The notes: generated by a model not told the origin, from the letters alone. DNA of 57,468 nt from CAYXVJ01 sp050309435 (GCA_050309435.1 JBNRMJ010000004.1:1-57468), one strand, 5' to 3'; shown: positions 42,454 to 52,102, counted from the first letter of the stretch. A program made the numbers and translations.

Positions 42454-45096
42454 TCAGATTAGGTCGAAGCAAAATACATAGTCTGTGGCAGCAGTTCCGG
42501 CCGCCATCTTCTTTTGAGTTTCTTCTGCTGTTTTCCCGGCTTCCTCAAGTGTTCGAACGGCAAGTCCGCTCTTCCCTTCGAGTTCACCTCGCAAAATCAT
42601 ATCAGCAATCGGGTCTTCCAGCAATCGCTGGATGGTCTTGCGAAGAGGTCTGGCGCCGTACTCCTTATGATAACCGCGCTCGGCCAGGAGATCCTTGGAC
42701 GCTTCGGACACAACAATCTTCACGCCGCGTTCCGCCAAAGTCTCCGTGACTTCCTTGAGCATCAAGTCGACGATCTGTCTGATCTCCTCGCGGGAAAGTT
42801 CGCTAAAGACGATCGTGTCATCGACACGATTCAGGAACTCCGGACGGAAGGTATCGCGCAGGACATCGTTGACACGGGACTCCAGAGAGATGAAATCATC
42901 AGAACCGAAGCCCAGTCCGCGCGAGCGCAGCTGAGATCCGGCGTTACTGGTCATGACGATCACCGTATTTTCGAAGCTGACCGTACGACCATGCGCATCG
43001 GTTAAGCGACCGTCATCCAGAATCTGCAGCAGAATATTAAAGACATCCGCATGAGCTTTCTCGATCTCGTCGAGCAAAATTACGCTATACGGTTTTCTTC
43101 TGACCTTCTCCGTCAGCTGTCCGCCGTCATCGTAGCCCACGTAACCGGGAGGTGATCCGATCAACTTGGAAACCGTGTGAGCTTCCATGTATTCGGACAT
43201 ATCGAGTCTGATCAGGGCATTCTCATCTGCAAAGAGAGCCTCCGCCAGAGCCTTCACCAGCTCCGTCTTACCGACACCGGTCGGTCCGACAAAGATAAAG
43301 GAAGCCGGTTTGCGACGTTTGCCAAGGCCTGCCCGTTGTCTTCTGATCGCACGGGACAAGGCGTTAACAGCCTGATTCTGACCGATGACGCGCTTATGCA
43401 GACGTTCTTCGAGCTGCAGCAACTGTTCGGATTCGCTCTCCGTGATGCGCTGAACGGGAATTCCCGTCCACAGCTCCACAACCGCGGCCACATCGTCCTT
43501 GGTAACTTCGGTTGCTTGCTGATTTTGCTCCATGGCATCGAGCTGTTCCTGCGTACGAAGCTGAAGGGTTCGGACATTGGCCTGACGCTCGTAGAGTTTG
43601 ATATCGTCCGGTCTCTTCTCCAGTTCCTTACTGATGCGTTCCTGCTGATGCTCGTAGTCCAGAAGCTCTTGTTCCAGCAGGTTCTTGTGCACGAAGTAGG
43701 AATCTGCGAGATTCACTCTCGAGCCGGCTTCGTCGATAACATCGATGGCCTTATCCGGGAAGAAACGATCCTGAACATAACGGTCGGCCAGCGAAACAAC
43801 ATATTTCAGAACATCATCCGAATAATGCACGTGATGATGCTCCTCGTATGTATCCGCCAGACCTTTAATTATCTGATATGTGGTCTCGGTATCGGGTTCG
43901 TCAACGATAACTTTCTGGAAACGGCGCTCCAGAGCAGAATCCTTCTCGATGAAACGTCTGTATTCGTCGAGCGTCGTTGATCCAAGCACGCGGATCTGAC
44001 CTCTGGCCAGAGCGGGTTTCAGAATGTTGGCTGCGTTCATGGCGCCTTCGGCGTCGCCCGCACCCATGATGTTATGCAACTCGTCGATGACCAGAATGAT
44101 GTTTTCGAGTGCCGCGCATTCGTCGACCAGACCCTTCATTCGCGTTTCGAACTGACCTCTGAACTGCGTCCCCGCGACCATCGCCGTCATATCGAGCAGA
44201 TAGACTTCAAAGTCACGAAGTTTCACCGGAACATCGCCGGCTTCGATACGTGCGGCCAAACCCTGAGCAATAGCCGTCTTACCGACACCGGGTTCGCCCA
44301 GGAGTACGGGATTGTTCTTCTGACGGCGGTTGAGAATCTGGATGACTCGATCCAGCTCCTTTTCCCGTCCGATCAAAGGATCGATTTGACCCGCGGCGGC
44401 CAGATCGTTCAGGTTCTGACCGTAAGTTTCCAGAAATTTCTTCTTCCTGCGCTTGTCTCTCGCCTCGCGGCCGGAGCGGTCCGTACGATTCGAACGATCA
44501 CCCGCTTCGCCTTTTGTCTTATCCGAATCTTCGCCGTTACCGTGGCTGGCTCCGACGAAACCTCCGCCCGATTCCGGATTCAACAATCCGCCGAACATCA
44601 TCTGCAGAGCGTTTCCGATCGTCTGATCGCCGGCATTAGCGCTGTTTCGCTCTTTCTCCGATTCGTTATCGTCTTCATCGTCGTCTCTGTCGGAAAGCTC
44701 GTCTTCATCGGAATCATCTTCGTAATCGTCGTCATCGTAATCTTCGCCGGCCTGAAAAAACTGAACACCTTCCATACCCGGTATCCCGTTCTCCATCATC
44801 TGTTTGTAATATTCCTGCCACTGTGACGGATCGGCGCCCATGTTCCCCATCATCATATCCACGATTTCCTGAGGATCGGCATCTTCCATCGGCGCCATCA
44901 TCTCATTGATACGCTCGGATATCTGATCGATATTCTGCTCGTTTACCCCGGTTTGATTGAACATGGCACTCAGTCCGGGCAGTTTTAATTTATATGCGCA
45001 CGAAAGACAATAGCCCTCATCGCGTCGTTCATTTCCTTCGAAACGACTGGTGTAGATGACTGCCGTATTTTCGTGACAGTTGATGCATTTAGCCAT
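42454..45096 (-). CDS. ClpE-like AAA+ unfoldase with N-terminal zinc finger
   Basis: The 880-residue protein starts with a four-Cys zinc finger (CINCHEN then CLSCA, about 4-33) as in ClpE and lacks a Clp-N repeat domain. A very acidic linker follows (about 118-150), then two AAA+ domains with Walker A GEPGVGKTA (about 270) and GPTGVGKTE (about 600). The segment RSRGLGFGSDD could hold the ClpP-binding loop. ClpE-type chaperones feed misfolded proteins to ClpP under heat or disulfide stress. It follows uvrA on the same strand with its own promoter and structured leader. Confidence 0.9.
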   Translation of the reverse strand: MAKCINCHENTAVIYTSRFEGNERRDEGYCLSCAYKLKLPGLSAMFNQTGVNEQNIDQISERINEMMAPMEDADPQEIVDMMMGNMGADPSQWQEYYKQMMENGIPGMEGVQFFQAGEDYDDDDYEDDSDEDELSDRDDDEDDNESEKERNSANAGDQTIGNALQMMFGGLLNPESGGGFVGASHGNGEDSDKTKGEAGDRSNRTDRSGREARDKRRKKKFLETYGQNLNDLAAAGQIDPLIGREKELDRVIQILNRRQKNNPVLLGEPGVGKTAIAQGLAARIEAGDVPVKLRDFEVYLLDMTAMVAGTQFRGQFETRMKGLVDECAALENIILVIDELHNIMGAGDAEGAMNAANILKPALARGQIRVLGSTTLDEYRRFIEKDSALERRFQKVIVDEPDTETTYQIIKGLADTYEEHHHVHYSDDVLKYVVSLADRYVQDRFFPDKAIDVIDEAGSRVNLADSYFVHKNLLEQELLDYEHQQERISKELEKRPDDIKLYERQANVRTLQLRTQEQLDAMEQNQQATEVTKDDVAAVVELWTGIPVQRITESESEQLLQLEERLHKRVIGQNQAVNALSRAIRRQRAGLGKRRKPASFIFVGPTGVGKTELVKALAEALFADENALIRLDMSEYMEAHTVSKLIGSPPGYVGYDDGGQLTEKVRRKPYSVILLDEIEKAHADVFNILLQILDDGRLTDAHGRTVSFENTVIVMTSNAGSQLRSRGLGFGSDDFISLESRVNDVLRDTFRPEFLNRVDDTIVFSELSREEIRQIVDLMLKEVTETLAERGVKIVVSEASKDLLAERGYHKEYGARPLRKTIQRLLEDPIADMILRGELEGKSGLAVRTLEEAGKTAEETQKKMAAGTAATDYVFCFDLI

Positions 45097-45128
45097 TTTA
45101 TTTTCCTTTTTCTTTTCGTACTTAAGCT

Positions 45129-45169
45129 CTTACGCGGAAGTCCCAAGACTTCGATACAGCTCCCGTAAG
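45129..45169 (-). other. Structured leader hairpin before the ClpE-like gene
   Basis: Two nested stems, CTTACG/CGTAAG (45129-45134 with 45164-45169) and GAAGTC/GACTTC (45137-45142 with 45147-45152), lie in the 5' leader between promoter and start. No U-run follows, so it is not a terminator. Confidence 0.55.
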
Positions 45170-45181
45170 TCTACCTGTCTT

Positions 45182-45209
45182 TATATAATATAATCTCATA
45201 TTAATCCAA
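45182..45209 (-). promoter_or_regulatory. Promoter of the ClpE-like gene
   Basis: On the minus strand TTGGAT (45209-45204) and TATATA (45187-45182) are 16 bases apart in a very AT-rich tract. The -10 register is uncertain by a few bases. I do not see a CtsR heptad repeat. Confidence 0.5.
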
Positions 45210-45252
45210 ACAGAGAAAATACAATCGGTAAACATTCGGTGAACCTACAGTC

Positions 45253-48240
45253 TCAGTTTACCCTCATCTGCCTGTCGCGTTCGTACATAAGTTTCAAATA
45301 CTGTCCGGTGTAGGACTCCTTGACCTCCATCACCTCTTCGGGAGTACCCTTAGCTACCAGGGTGCCGCCTCTTTCGCCTCCTTCGGGTCCCAGGTCGATG
45401 ATATAATCCGCTGTCTTGATCACATCAAGATTATGTTCGATGACCAGTACCGTGTTTCCGCCGTCGGTTAATTTCTGTAAAATATCAACCAGCTTGTGAA
45501 CATCGGCCACATGCAGACCTGTCGTCGGTTCGTCCAGAATGTAAAAGGTCTGACCCGTGCTGCGACGCGACAGTTCGGTCGCCAGCTTGACGCGCTGCGC
45601 TTCGCCACCGCTTAGCTGGGTGGAAGGCTGCCCGAGTTTCGTGTAACCGAGGCCTACCTCCTGCAGGGTTATGATTTTCCGGTAGATGCTGTTTTGGTTC
45701 TCGAAAAACTCCACAGCTTCGTCCACGGTCATATCGAGCACGTCGGCAATCGACTTGCCTTTATATTTCACCTCGAGCGTCTCTCTGTTATATCGCTGAC
45801 CACGGCATACTTCGCAAGGAACATACAAATCCGGCAGGAAATGCATTTCGATTTTATTCACGCCGTCTCCGCTGCAGGCTTCGCAGCGTCCCCCCTTGAC
45901 ATTAAAACTGAAGCGTCCTGCCAGATAACCTCTGGCTTTCGCATCGGGCGTGGCGGCAAACAATTTCCGGATTAAATCGAAGACACCTGTGTAAGTGGCC
46001 GGATTGGAACGCGGAGTTCTTCCGATCGGCGACTGATCGATGGCAATAACTTTATCCAGATGCTGATATCCGTCGATGCTCTTGTGCTGGCCGGCCTTCC
46101 TTCTGGCGCGGTTCAAAAGCACCTCCAGTCGTTTCAGAATAATACCATTCACCAGACTGGATTTTCCGGATCCGGAGACACCCGTCACGCAGGTAAAAGC
46201 ACCAAGCGGTATCTTGACGTCGATGTTCTTGAGGTTATTCTCTTCGGCTCCTTTTACCGTCAAAAAGTAGCCGCTGCCTTTTCTTCTTTCGACAGGCACG
46301 GGGATGAACTTCTTGTATCCGAGATACTGGCCGGTGATGGATTCCTCGCAGGCAATAATCTCGGTCGCCGTTCCCTGAGCGATCACCTGACCGCCGAATG
46401 CACCGGCGCCGGGACCGATGTCGATGATGCAATCGGCCTCGAACATAGTCTCTTCGTCATGCTCGACCACCAGTACCGTATTCCCCAGATCCCTTAAATG
46501 TTTCAAGGTGTCCAGAAGTCTGGCGTTATCGCGCTGATGAAGACCGATGCTCGGCTCGTCCAGAATATAGAGAACACCGGTCAGACCGGAACCGATCTGG
46601 GTAGCCAGGCGAATACGCTGCGCTTCGCCTCCGCTAAGGGTGCCTGACGAGCGTTCCAGAGTCAAATAATCGAGTCCCACGTCCAGCAGGAACTGCAGTC
46701 TCGAGCGTAGTTCCCGTTCGATCTGTTCGGCTACCTGACGCTGTGCGTCCGTCAGTGGTACGGAATCCAGGTACGACTTGGTTTGAGCGATCGGAAGCCT
46801 GGTCAGTTGATTAATGTTCAGGTCGCCGAATCTGACGGCCAGAGCCTCCGGACGAAGCCTGGCGCCTTTACAAGACGAACAGGGCGTAAAGGTCATGAAC
46901 TGTTCGTAGTTCTCCTTCATCTCCTCGCTGCCTGTCTCGTTATAACGGCGCTCGATCGAAGGAATGACTCCCTGCCAGGCCGAACGGTAGTCTTTTCCAT
47001 GCGAATAAATGGAATTGCTGGTATCCACCGGAATCTTCTCTCCGTCGTTTCCGTAAAGAATGATGTCCTGTACTTTCTTACTCAGCTTCTTCCACGGCGT
47101 ATCCAGTGAAAAATTGTAGCGCTTTGAGAGGGCGACAATGAAGGAGCGTCCCCAGCTCTTGGGATCATCAAACTTCCAGCCGCCGCCGGTAATGACACCT
47201 TCGTTTAACGAGAGGTTAGGATCGTTAATCAGAAGGTCGGGGTCGATATGACGAAGCTCGCCCAGACCCAGACACTCCGGACAGGCACCGGCCGGATTAT
47301 TAAAGGAAAACATGCGTGGTTCGATTTCGCCCAGACTGATATGCCCTTCCGGACAGGCGAAGTTCTCGCTGTATAGTTCGGTGTGGATCCTAAAACGTCT
47401 CTCGCCCGAATTAAACTCGGGGTCAACGTCTTCGTCTGGTATCTGAAATTCAACCTGGATGATGCCGTTGGCCAGATGAAGGGCCGCTTCGACCGAGTCT
47501 GTCAAACGGGAGCGAATCCCTTCTCTGATTACGAGGCGATCCATAATAACCGAGATATCGTGCGTAAATGTCTTCTTCAGCGAGATCTCTTCGTCCAGAT
47601 CGTATTGCTCGCCGTCGATACGCACGCGCATATAGCCTTGACTGCGCAGATCGTTCAGTAGTTTGCCGAACTCGCCTTTTTTCGCGCGAACCACGGGCGC
47701 CAGTACAATAATGCGACTGCCCTCGGGATGTTCCAAAATGGAATCAAGAATCTGGTCAACACTCTGACGGCGAATCACGCGATCACAGACCGGACAATGA
47801 GGCGTCCCGACACGTGCATATAACAGTCTCAGATAGTCATATATTTCAGTGACGGTACCGACTGTAGAACGCGGATTTTTCGAGGTCGTCTTCTGATCGA
47901 TCGCAATCGCGGGCGATAAACCGTCGATCGAATCGACATCCGGTTTCTCCATCTGCCCTAGAAACATACGGGCATAAGAAGACAAAGACTCCACGTAACG
48001 ACGCTGTCCCTCGGCATATATCGTATCGAAGGCCAGCGAGCTCTTACCCGAGCCGGATAAACCCGTTAAAACAACCAGCCGGTCTCTGGGTATATCTACG
48101 TTGATGTTCTTAAGATTATGTTCACGAGCACCGCGAATCACGATGGAACGTTTCGCCAGTTCGGCTCGCTGCTTTTCCGACACGCGTTCTTCTGTCATAC
48201 CCCTGTCAACTGCTAAATTTAAACTTGATCTATTTTCCAT
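45253..48240 (-). CDS. uvrA: Excinuclease ABC subunit A
   Basis: The 995-residue protein has two ABC ATPase halves with Walker A GLSGSGKSS (about 60) and GVSGSGKSS (about 676), and zinc modules with CPVC near 130 and CEACSGDG/CEVCRG near 775. UvrA scans DNA for bulky lesions and loads UvrB. The N-terminus has about 20-30 extra residues. The ATG at 48240 has a poor ribosome site and an ATG at 48198 is possible, so the start is tentative. An SOS box lies just upstream at 48264-48277. uvrB is not adjacent. Confidence 0.96.
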   Translation of the reverse strand: MENRSSLNLAVDRGMTEERVSEKQRAELAKRSIVIRGAREHNLKNINVDIPRDRLVVLTGLSGSGKSSLAFDTIYAEGQRRYVESLSSYARMFLGQMEKPDVDSIDGLSPAIAIDQKTTSKNPRSTVGTVTEIYDYLRLLYARVGTPHCPVCDRVIRRQSVDQILDSILEHPEGSRIIVLAPVVRAKKGEFGKLLNDLRSQGYMRVRIDGEQYDLDEEISLKKTFTHDISVIMDRLVIREGIRSRLTDSVEAALHLANGIIQVEFQIPDEDVDPEFNSGERRFRIHTELYSENFACPEGHISLGEIEPRMFSFNNPAGACPECLGLGELRHIDPDLLINDPNLSLNEGVITGGGWKFDDPKSWGRSFIVALSKRYNFSLDTPWKKLSKKVQDIILYGNDGEKIPVDTSNSIYSHGKDYRSAWQGVIPSIERRYNETGSEEMKENYEQFMTFTPCSSCKGARLRPEALAVRFGDLNINQLTRLPIAQTKSYLDSVPLTDAQRQVAEQIERELRSRLQFLLDVGLDYLTLERSSGTLSGGEAQRIRLATQIGSGLTGVLYILDEPSIGLHQRDNARLLDTLKHLRDLGNTVLVVEHDEETMFEADCIIDIGPGAGAFGGQVIAQGTATEIIACEESITGQYLGYKKFIPVPVERRKGSGYFLTVKGAEENNLKNIDVKIPLGAFTCVTGVSGSGKSSLVNGIILKRLEVLLNRARRKAGQHKSIDGYQHLDKVIAIDQSPIGRTPRSNPATYTGVFDLIRKLFAATPDAKARGYLAGRFSFNVKGGRCEACSGDGVNKIEMHFLPDLYVPCEVCRGQRYNRETLEVKYKGKSIADVLDMTVDEAVEFFENQNSIYRKIITLQEVGLGYTKLGQPSTQLSGGEAQRVKLATELSRRSTGQTFYILDEPTTGLHVADVHKLVDILQKLTDGGNTVLVIEHNLDVIKTADYIIDLGPEGGERGGTLVAKGTPEEVMEVKESYTGQYLKLMYERDRQMRVN

Positions 48241-48263
48241 GGTTCAACCCGTACCTATCCTTC

Positions 48264-48277
48264 TGAACATTCGTTCG
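48264..48277 (-). promoter_or_regulatory. SOS (LexA/DinR) box before uvrA
   Basis: The minus strand reads CGAACGAATGTTCA, matching the Gram-positive SOS consensus CGAACRNRYGTTYC except at the last base. It lies 10 bases downstream of a TATAAT (48292-48287), suited to repression. Confidence 0.82.
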
Positions 48278-48395
48278 CTTTAGGATATTATAGCTTATCG
48301 CAGCCTGTCATCCTAGTTCGCAAACAATACAAATTTGTATTTTACGCCAAATGCGGAGAGTTTTCCGTATCCGGAAAAAGATTGGAAAATACTAC

Positions 48396-48425
48396 TTGAC
48401 GCTCGCCCGACATAGGTGTTATTAT
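48396..48425 (+). promoter_or_regulatory. Promoter of tRNA-Glu(CTC)
   Basis: TTGACG (48396-48401) and TATTAT (48420-48425) are 18 bases apart, with the tRNA starting 12 bases later. Confidence 0.8.
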
Positions 48426-48437
48426 ATCGAAGCTAAA

Positions 48438-48512
48438 GGCCCATTGGTCAAGCGGTCAAGACGCCGCCCTCTCAAGGCGGAATCACGAGTTCGATTCTCG
48501 TATGGGTCACCA
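48438..48512 (+). tRNA. tRNA-Glu(CTC)
   Basis: The 75-base cloverleaf has acceptor GGCCCAT/ATGGGTC, anticodon stem CCGCC/GGCGG with loop CTCTCAA (anticodon CTC), T-loop GTTCGATTC and encoded CCA. Confidence 0.96.
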
Positions 48513-48516
48513 CGAT

Positions 48517-48557
48517 AACAGCTTTGGAAGCATATATCCGAAGCTGTTTTTTTACGT
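48517..48557 (+). terminator. Terminator of tRNA-Glu
   Basis: AACAGCTTTGGA and TCCGAAGCTGTT pair with one mismatch around an eight-base loop, followed by TTTTT. Confidence 0.85.
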
Positions 48558-48588
48558 AAAAAAGAAGACCGTTTTCGAAGCGATCTCC
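48556..48588 (-). terminator. Terminator of the aconitase-citrate synthase operon
   Basis: On the minus strand GGAGATCG pairs with CGGTCTTC (two G-T pairs) around CTTCGAAAA, followed by TTTTTTA. Confidence 0.65.
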
Positions 48589-48606
48589 TTTGCCAAATAA
48601 TAAAAC

Positions 48607-50052
48607 TTACTCGATTCCGATCTCCGGATTGCGATCTTCCATCGGAGTGTATGCTCTTCGCTTAGCTACCGACTTATAAGCGGGACGCATGATTTTACCG
48701 CCGGAAATCAATTCCTCCAGGCGATGCGCGCACCAGCCCGCGATACGAGCCACGGCGAAAATCGGCGTAAAAAGCTCTTCGGGAATCCCCAGCATGTGAT
48801 AAACGAAGCCGGAATAAAAGTCCACGTTTGCGCAGATCGCGCGATCCGTCTTCTTTACCTCGCGGAAGACTTCGAGCGCCAGTTTCTCTGTCGTCAGATA
48901 AAGCTCGTACTCCGCCTCGTTGCCGCTTTCGAAAGCAAGCTGACGCGCGTAATCGCGAAGCAGTTTGGTACGCGGATCCGACAGGGTGTAAACCGCATGA
49001 CCGATACCGTAAATCAAACCGGAACGATCAAACGCTTCCTTGGATAAGAGCTTGCGCAGATAATTTGCGATTTCCGGCTCGTTTCGCCAGGAAGCAACAT
49101 TGCTCGCCAGATCTTTCATCATGGCATAAGCTTTCCCCGATGCGCCGCCGTGTTGAGGTCCTTTGAGCGAACCCATGGCCGCCGCGATAGCTGAATAGGT
49201 ATCCGTACCCGTCGAGCTAACCGCTCTCACAGTAAAGGTCGAGTTATTACCGCCGCCGTGATCCGCATGCAGCACCAGCGCCAAATCGAGTACACGCGCT
49301 TCAAGCTCCGTGAACCTGCCGTCGGGACGAATCATATAAAGCAGATTCTCAGCCGTATTGTACTCCGGTTTCGGATCGTGGATAAAGAGGCTTTTCTTAT
49401 CCATGTAGTGGGCCTTGGCCATATAACCATAAGCGGCCAGAGCCGGGAAACGGGCGATCAGCTTCATGGATTGAACGAAGACGTTTTCCGGTGAAATATC
49501 ATCGGCAAAAGGGTCTCTCGCGTAAAAATTGAGGACGCTGCGACTCATCTTGTTCATGATATCGCGACTGGGGTTCTTCAGGATATGATCCTCCAGGAAG
49601 TTTTCCGGCAGAGCTCTATGGCTGGCCAGACAAGCCGTGAAATCTTCGAGCTCGGGCTCGCTGGGCAGTTCTCCCATCATCAGCAGGAAAGCTGTCTCTT
49701 CGAAACCAAAGCGCCTGGCTTCGTAAAAACCGTTGACCAGATCCGTGATTTCGATACCCCGGTAATATAACTTTCCTTCGACCGGCACCCGTTCGTTATC
49801 GTCCATGACATAGGAGTAGACTTCGGCGATATCGGTCAAGCCGACCAGAACGCCGGAGCCGTTCTCGTTACGCAGCCCGCGCTTCACCCCGTAGCGGTCA
49901 TACATGGAAGCGGAGATCGGCTGACGGCTTTTCGCTTTGTTGAAGGTTTCGACTGCATAAGCGTCGACATGGTGTAAATTGAGCTTCTCGTGTTGCTTCA
50001 TGATCCGCTCGTTTTCCTCAGGGGTTCTCTCCCTTTTGCTTGCATTATCCAT
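48607..50052 (-). CDS. Citrate synthase
   Basis: The 481-residue enzyme condenses acetyl-CoA and oxaloacetate to citrate. The active-site region LHADHGGGNNSTFTVRAVSS (His near 262) and the later GIGHAVYTLSDPR (His near 330) are intact. It is about 50 residues longer than most bacterial citrate synthases because of a charged N-terminal extension. The ATG overlaps the end of the aconitase gene by eight bases (ATGGATAA). Aconitase and citrate synthase together give isocitrate for 2-oxoglutarate and glutamate; isocitrate dehydrogenase is not in the window. Confidence 0.93.
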   Translation of the reverse strand: MDNASKRERTPEENERIMKQHEKLNLHHVDAYAVETFNKAKSRQPISASMYDRYGVKRGLRNENGSGVLVGLTDIAEVYSYVMDDNERVPVEGKLYYRGIEITDLVNGFYEARRFGFEETAFLLMMGELPSEPELEDFTACLASHRALPENFLEDHILKNPSRDIMNKMSRSVLNFYARDPFADDISPENVFVQSMKLIARFPALAAYGYMAKAHYMDKKSLFIHDPKPEYNTAENLLYMIRPDGRFTELEARVLDLALVLHADHGGGNNSTFTVRAVSSTGTDTYSAIAAAMGSLKGPQHGGASGKAYAMMKDLASNVASWRNEPEIANYLRKLLSKEAFDRSGLIYGIGHAVYTLSDPRTKLLRDYARQLAFESGNEAEYELYLTTEKLALEVFREVKKTDRAICANVDFYSGFVYHMLGIPEELFTPIFAVARIAGWCAHRLEELISGGKIMRPAYKSVAKRRAYTPMEDRNPEIGIE

Positions 50053-52012
50053 GAGCCTGCTCTCCTTTTGCGAGTGTTCGGGTAAGATTCAACAGACCTC
50101 CGGCCAAAAGAATATCCTGCTGACGTTCGCTGATATCCAAACGAAGATCGATTGTCTCTTGCGTATCAAGATTAATGATACGAACGGCTTCGCCTGACAC
50201 GGCTGCACGGACCTGTGCGGGTATATCGCTAATCTCCAGTCTGTCGTCGGGCCTGATTCGTTCGTAATCATCTTCATTGATAAAAGTCAGGGGTAAAATA
50301 CCATTATTGATCAAATTCGCCAGATGAATGCGTGCGAAGCTCTTGGCCAAAACCGCCTTTATCCCCAACTGCAAAGGAGCCAGCGCCGCATGTTCTCGAC
50401 TCGAACCCTGTCCGTAGTTATGTCCGGCAACGATCATACCTCCGCCCTTCTCCGCGGCTCGTCTCGGGAAGCTTTCGTCGCAGGGAACGAGACAAAACGA
50501 GGAGAGATAAGGAATATTCGAACGGTAAGGCAGAAGTTTGGCATTCGACGGCATGATATGATCCGTCGTAATGTTGTCTTCGAGCTTGATCAGAACATCG
50601 CCTTTCAGCGATTCGGGCAGTTCGTGATTCAGCGGGAAGGGTTTGATATTCGGTCCTCGCACAACCTCGACTGCCGAAGGATCTTTGGGAGGCCACACGA
50701 CGTTGTTGTCGTTTACCATAAAATATTCTGGTAAAGAAGCTTTCGGCGCATCGGCACCAAAATCGCGGGGATCCGTCAGGTAGCCTGTCAGAGCCGATAC
50801 AGCAGCGGTTTCGGGACTTACCAGATAAACTTTGGCCGATTGGGTTCCGCTGCGTCCGTAGAAATTCCGGTTATGCGTGCGAAGGCTGACGCCTTCTGTA
50901 GGAGGTGCCTGACCCATACCGATACAAGGTCCGCAACCGGCTTCCAGAAGGCGGGCCCCGGCTGCGATCATGGAGGCGAGGCTTCCGTTACGGGCGATCA
51001 TGTTGAGAACCTGTTTGGATCCCGGTCCGACCACCAAAGAGACATCCGGATGAACCGTTTGTCCTTTAAGAATCTCGCCCACCTTCACCATATCCATAAA
51101 GGAGGAGTTGGTACACGAACCGATTGCTACTTGATCGGCCTTGACCCCGGCCCCGGCCGCTTCACGGACCGTATACACGTTATCCGGGCTGTGCGGCAAC
51201 GCGACCAGTGGTTCGAGCTCGTCCAGATTGATGAAAAGCTCGCGATCATAAATCGCATCCTCATCCGCTTCCAGCTCCGTCCAGACTTCTTCTCTGCCCT
51301 GTGCTTTCAGGAAATCCCGGGTCAGCTCGTCACTCGGAAAAATCGAAGTCGTCGCCCCGAGTTCGGCGCCCATATTCGCGATCGTGGCACGCTCCGGAAC
51401 AGACAGGGTCTTAATACCGGGACCGCTGTATTCGATGATGTGATCCACGCCGCCTTTAACTGTTAAGCGACGAAGCACTTCCAGTATAATATCCTTGGCC
51501 GAAACCCACTCGCCCAGTTTTCCGCTCAGATGAACCCGCGTCACTTTCGGCATTTTCAGGTAATAGGCTCCGCCGCCCATTGCCACGGCAACATCGAGGC
51601 CGCCGGCTCCGATCGCAAGCATACCCAGTCCTCCGCAAGTCGGAGTATGACTGTCCGAACCCAATAAGGTTTTCCCGGGAATCGCGAAACGTTCGATGTG
51701 TACCTGATGGCAAACTCCGTTTCCCGGCTTGGAAAACAAGACACCGTAACGGGCCGCAACAGTCTGAAGATACTTATGATCGTCGGGATTCTCAAAGCCC
51801 GTCTGAAGCATATTGTGATCGACATACGCCAGCGAAAGCTCTGTTTGGACACGTTCGAGATTCATCGCCTCGAATTGCAGATAGGCCATGGTACCCGTCG
51901 AATCCTGGGTAAGCGTCTGATCGATGCGAATGCCGATTTCCCGACCCGCCTCTAATGCACCGTCGACTAAATGAGCTGCGATGATTTTTTGACTGAGACT
52001 TAAACCTGACAT
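50045..52012 (-). CDS. Aconitate hydratase
   Basis: The 655-residue enzyme interconverts citrate and isocitrate with a [4Fe-4S] cluster. Cluster cysteines are visible in IGSCTNSS (about 300) and AGCGPCIGMG (about 365). The C-terminal swivel domain has GHNYGQGSSREHAA. Its length fits the shorter mitochondrial-type aconitase group. ATG at 52012 is preferred over 52033 because GGGAGAGG precedes it and the family start MSGLSLSQKI follows. It is the first gene of the two-gene unit with citrate synthase. Confidence 0.95.
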   Translation of the reverse strand: MSGLSLSQKIIAAHLVDGALEAGREIGIRIDQTLTQDSTGTMAYLQFEAMNLERVQTELSLAYVDHNMLQTGFENPDDHKYLQTVAARYGVLFSKPGNGVCHQVHIERFAIPGKTLLGSDSHTPTCGGLGMLAIGAGGLDVAVAMGGGAYYLKMPKVTRVHLSGKLGEWVSAKDIILEVLRRLTVKGGVDHIIEYSGPGIKTLSVPERATIANMGAELGATTSIFPSDELTRDFLKAQGREEVWTELEADEDAIYDRELFINLDELEPLVALPHSPDNVYTVREAAGAGVKADQVAIGSCTNSSFMDMVKVGEILKGQTVHPDVSLVVGPGSKQVLNMIARNGSLASMIAAGARLLEAGCGPCIGMGQAPPTEGVSLRTHNRNFYGRSGTQSAKVYLVSPETAAVSALTGYLTDPRDFGADAPKASLPEYFMVNDNNVVWPPKDPSAVEVVRGPNIKPFPLNHELPESLKGDVLIKLEDNITTDHIMPSNAKLLPYRSNIPYLSSFCLVPCDESFPRRAAEKGGGMIVAGHNYGQGSSREHAALAPLQLGIKAVLAKSFARIHLANLINNGILPLTFINEDDYERIRPDDRLEISDIPAQVRAAVSGEAVRIINLDTQETIDLRLDISERQQDILLAGGLLNLTRTLAKGEQAHG

Positions 52013-52073
52013 AATCCTCTCCCTTATGAACATGAATGTTTTGACATAAACGAGCTAACGAAATTATCTCTTG

Positions 52074-52102
52074 ATTATGCGAAAACCCCGGCACACTGTC
52101 AA
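52074..52102 (-). promoter_or_regulatory. Aconitase promoter with its -35 in the terminator loop
   Basis: On the minus strand TTGACA (52102-52097) lies in the loop of the hairpin at 52079-52119, and CATAAT (52079-52074) lies 17 bases further, right after the stem. Transcription would begin near 52067. Confidence 0.7.

Noticed and set aside
44074..44826. 250-codon plus-strand ORF opposite the ClpE-like gene
   Set aside because: Its hydrophobic C-terminus is only the antisense of the Asp/Glu-rich linker, not a real membrane protein.
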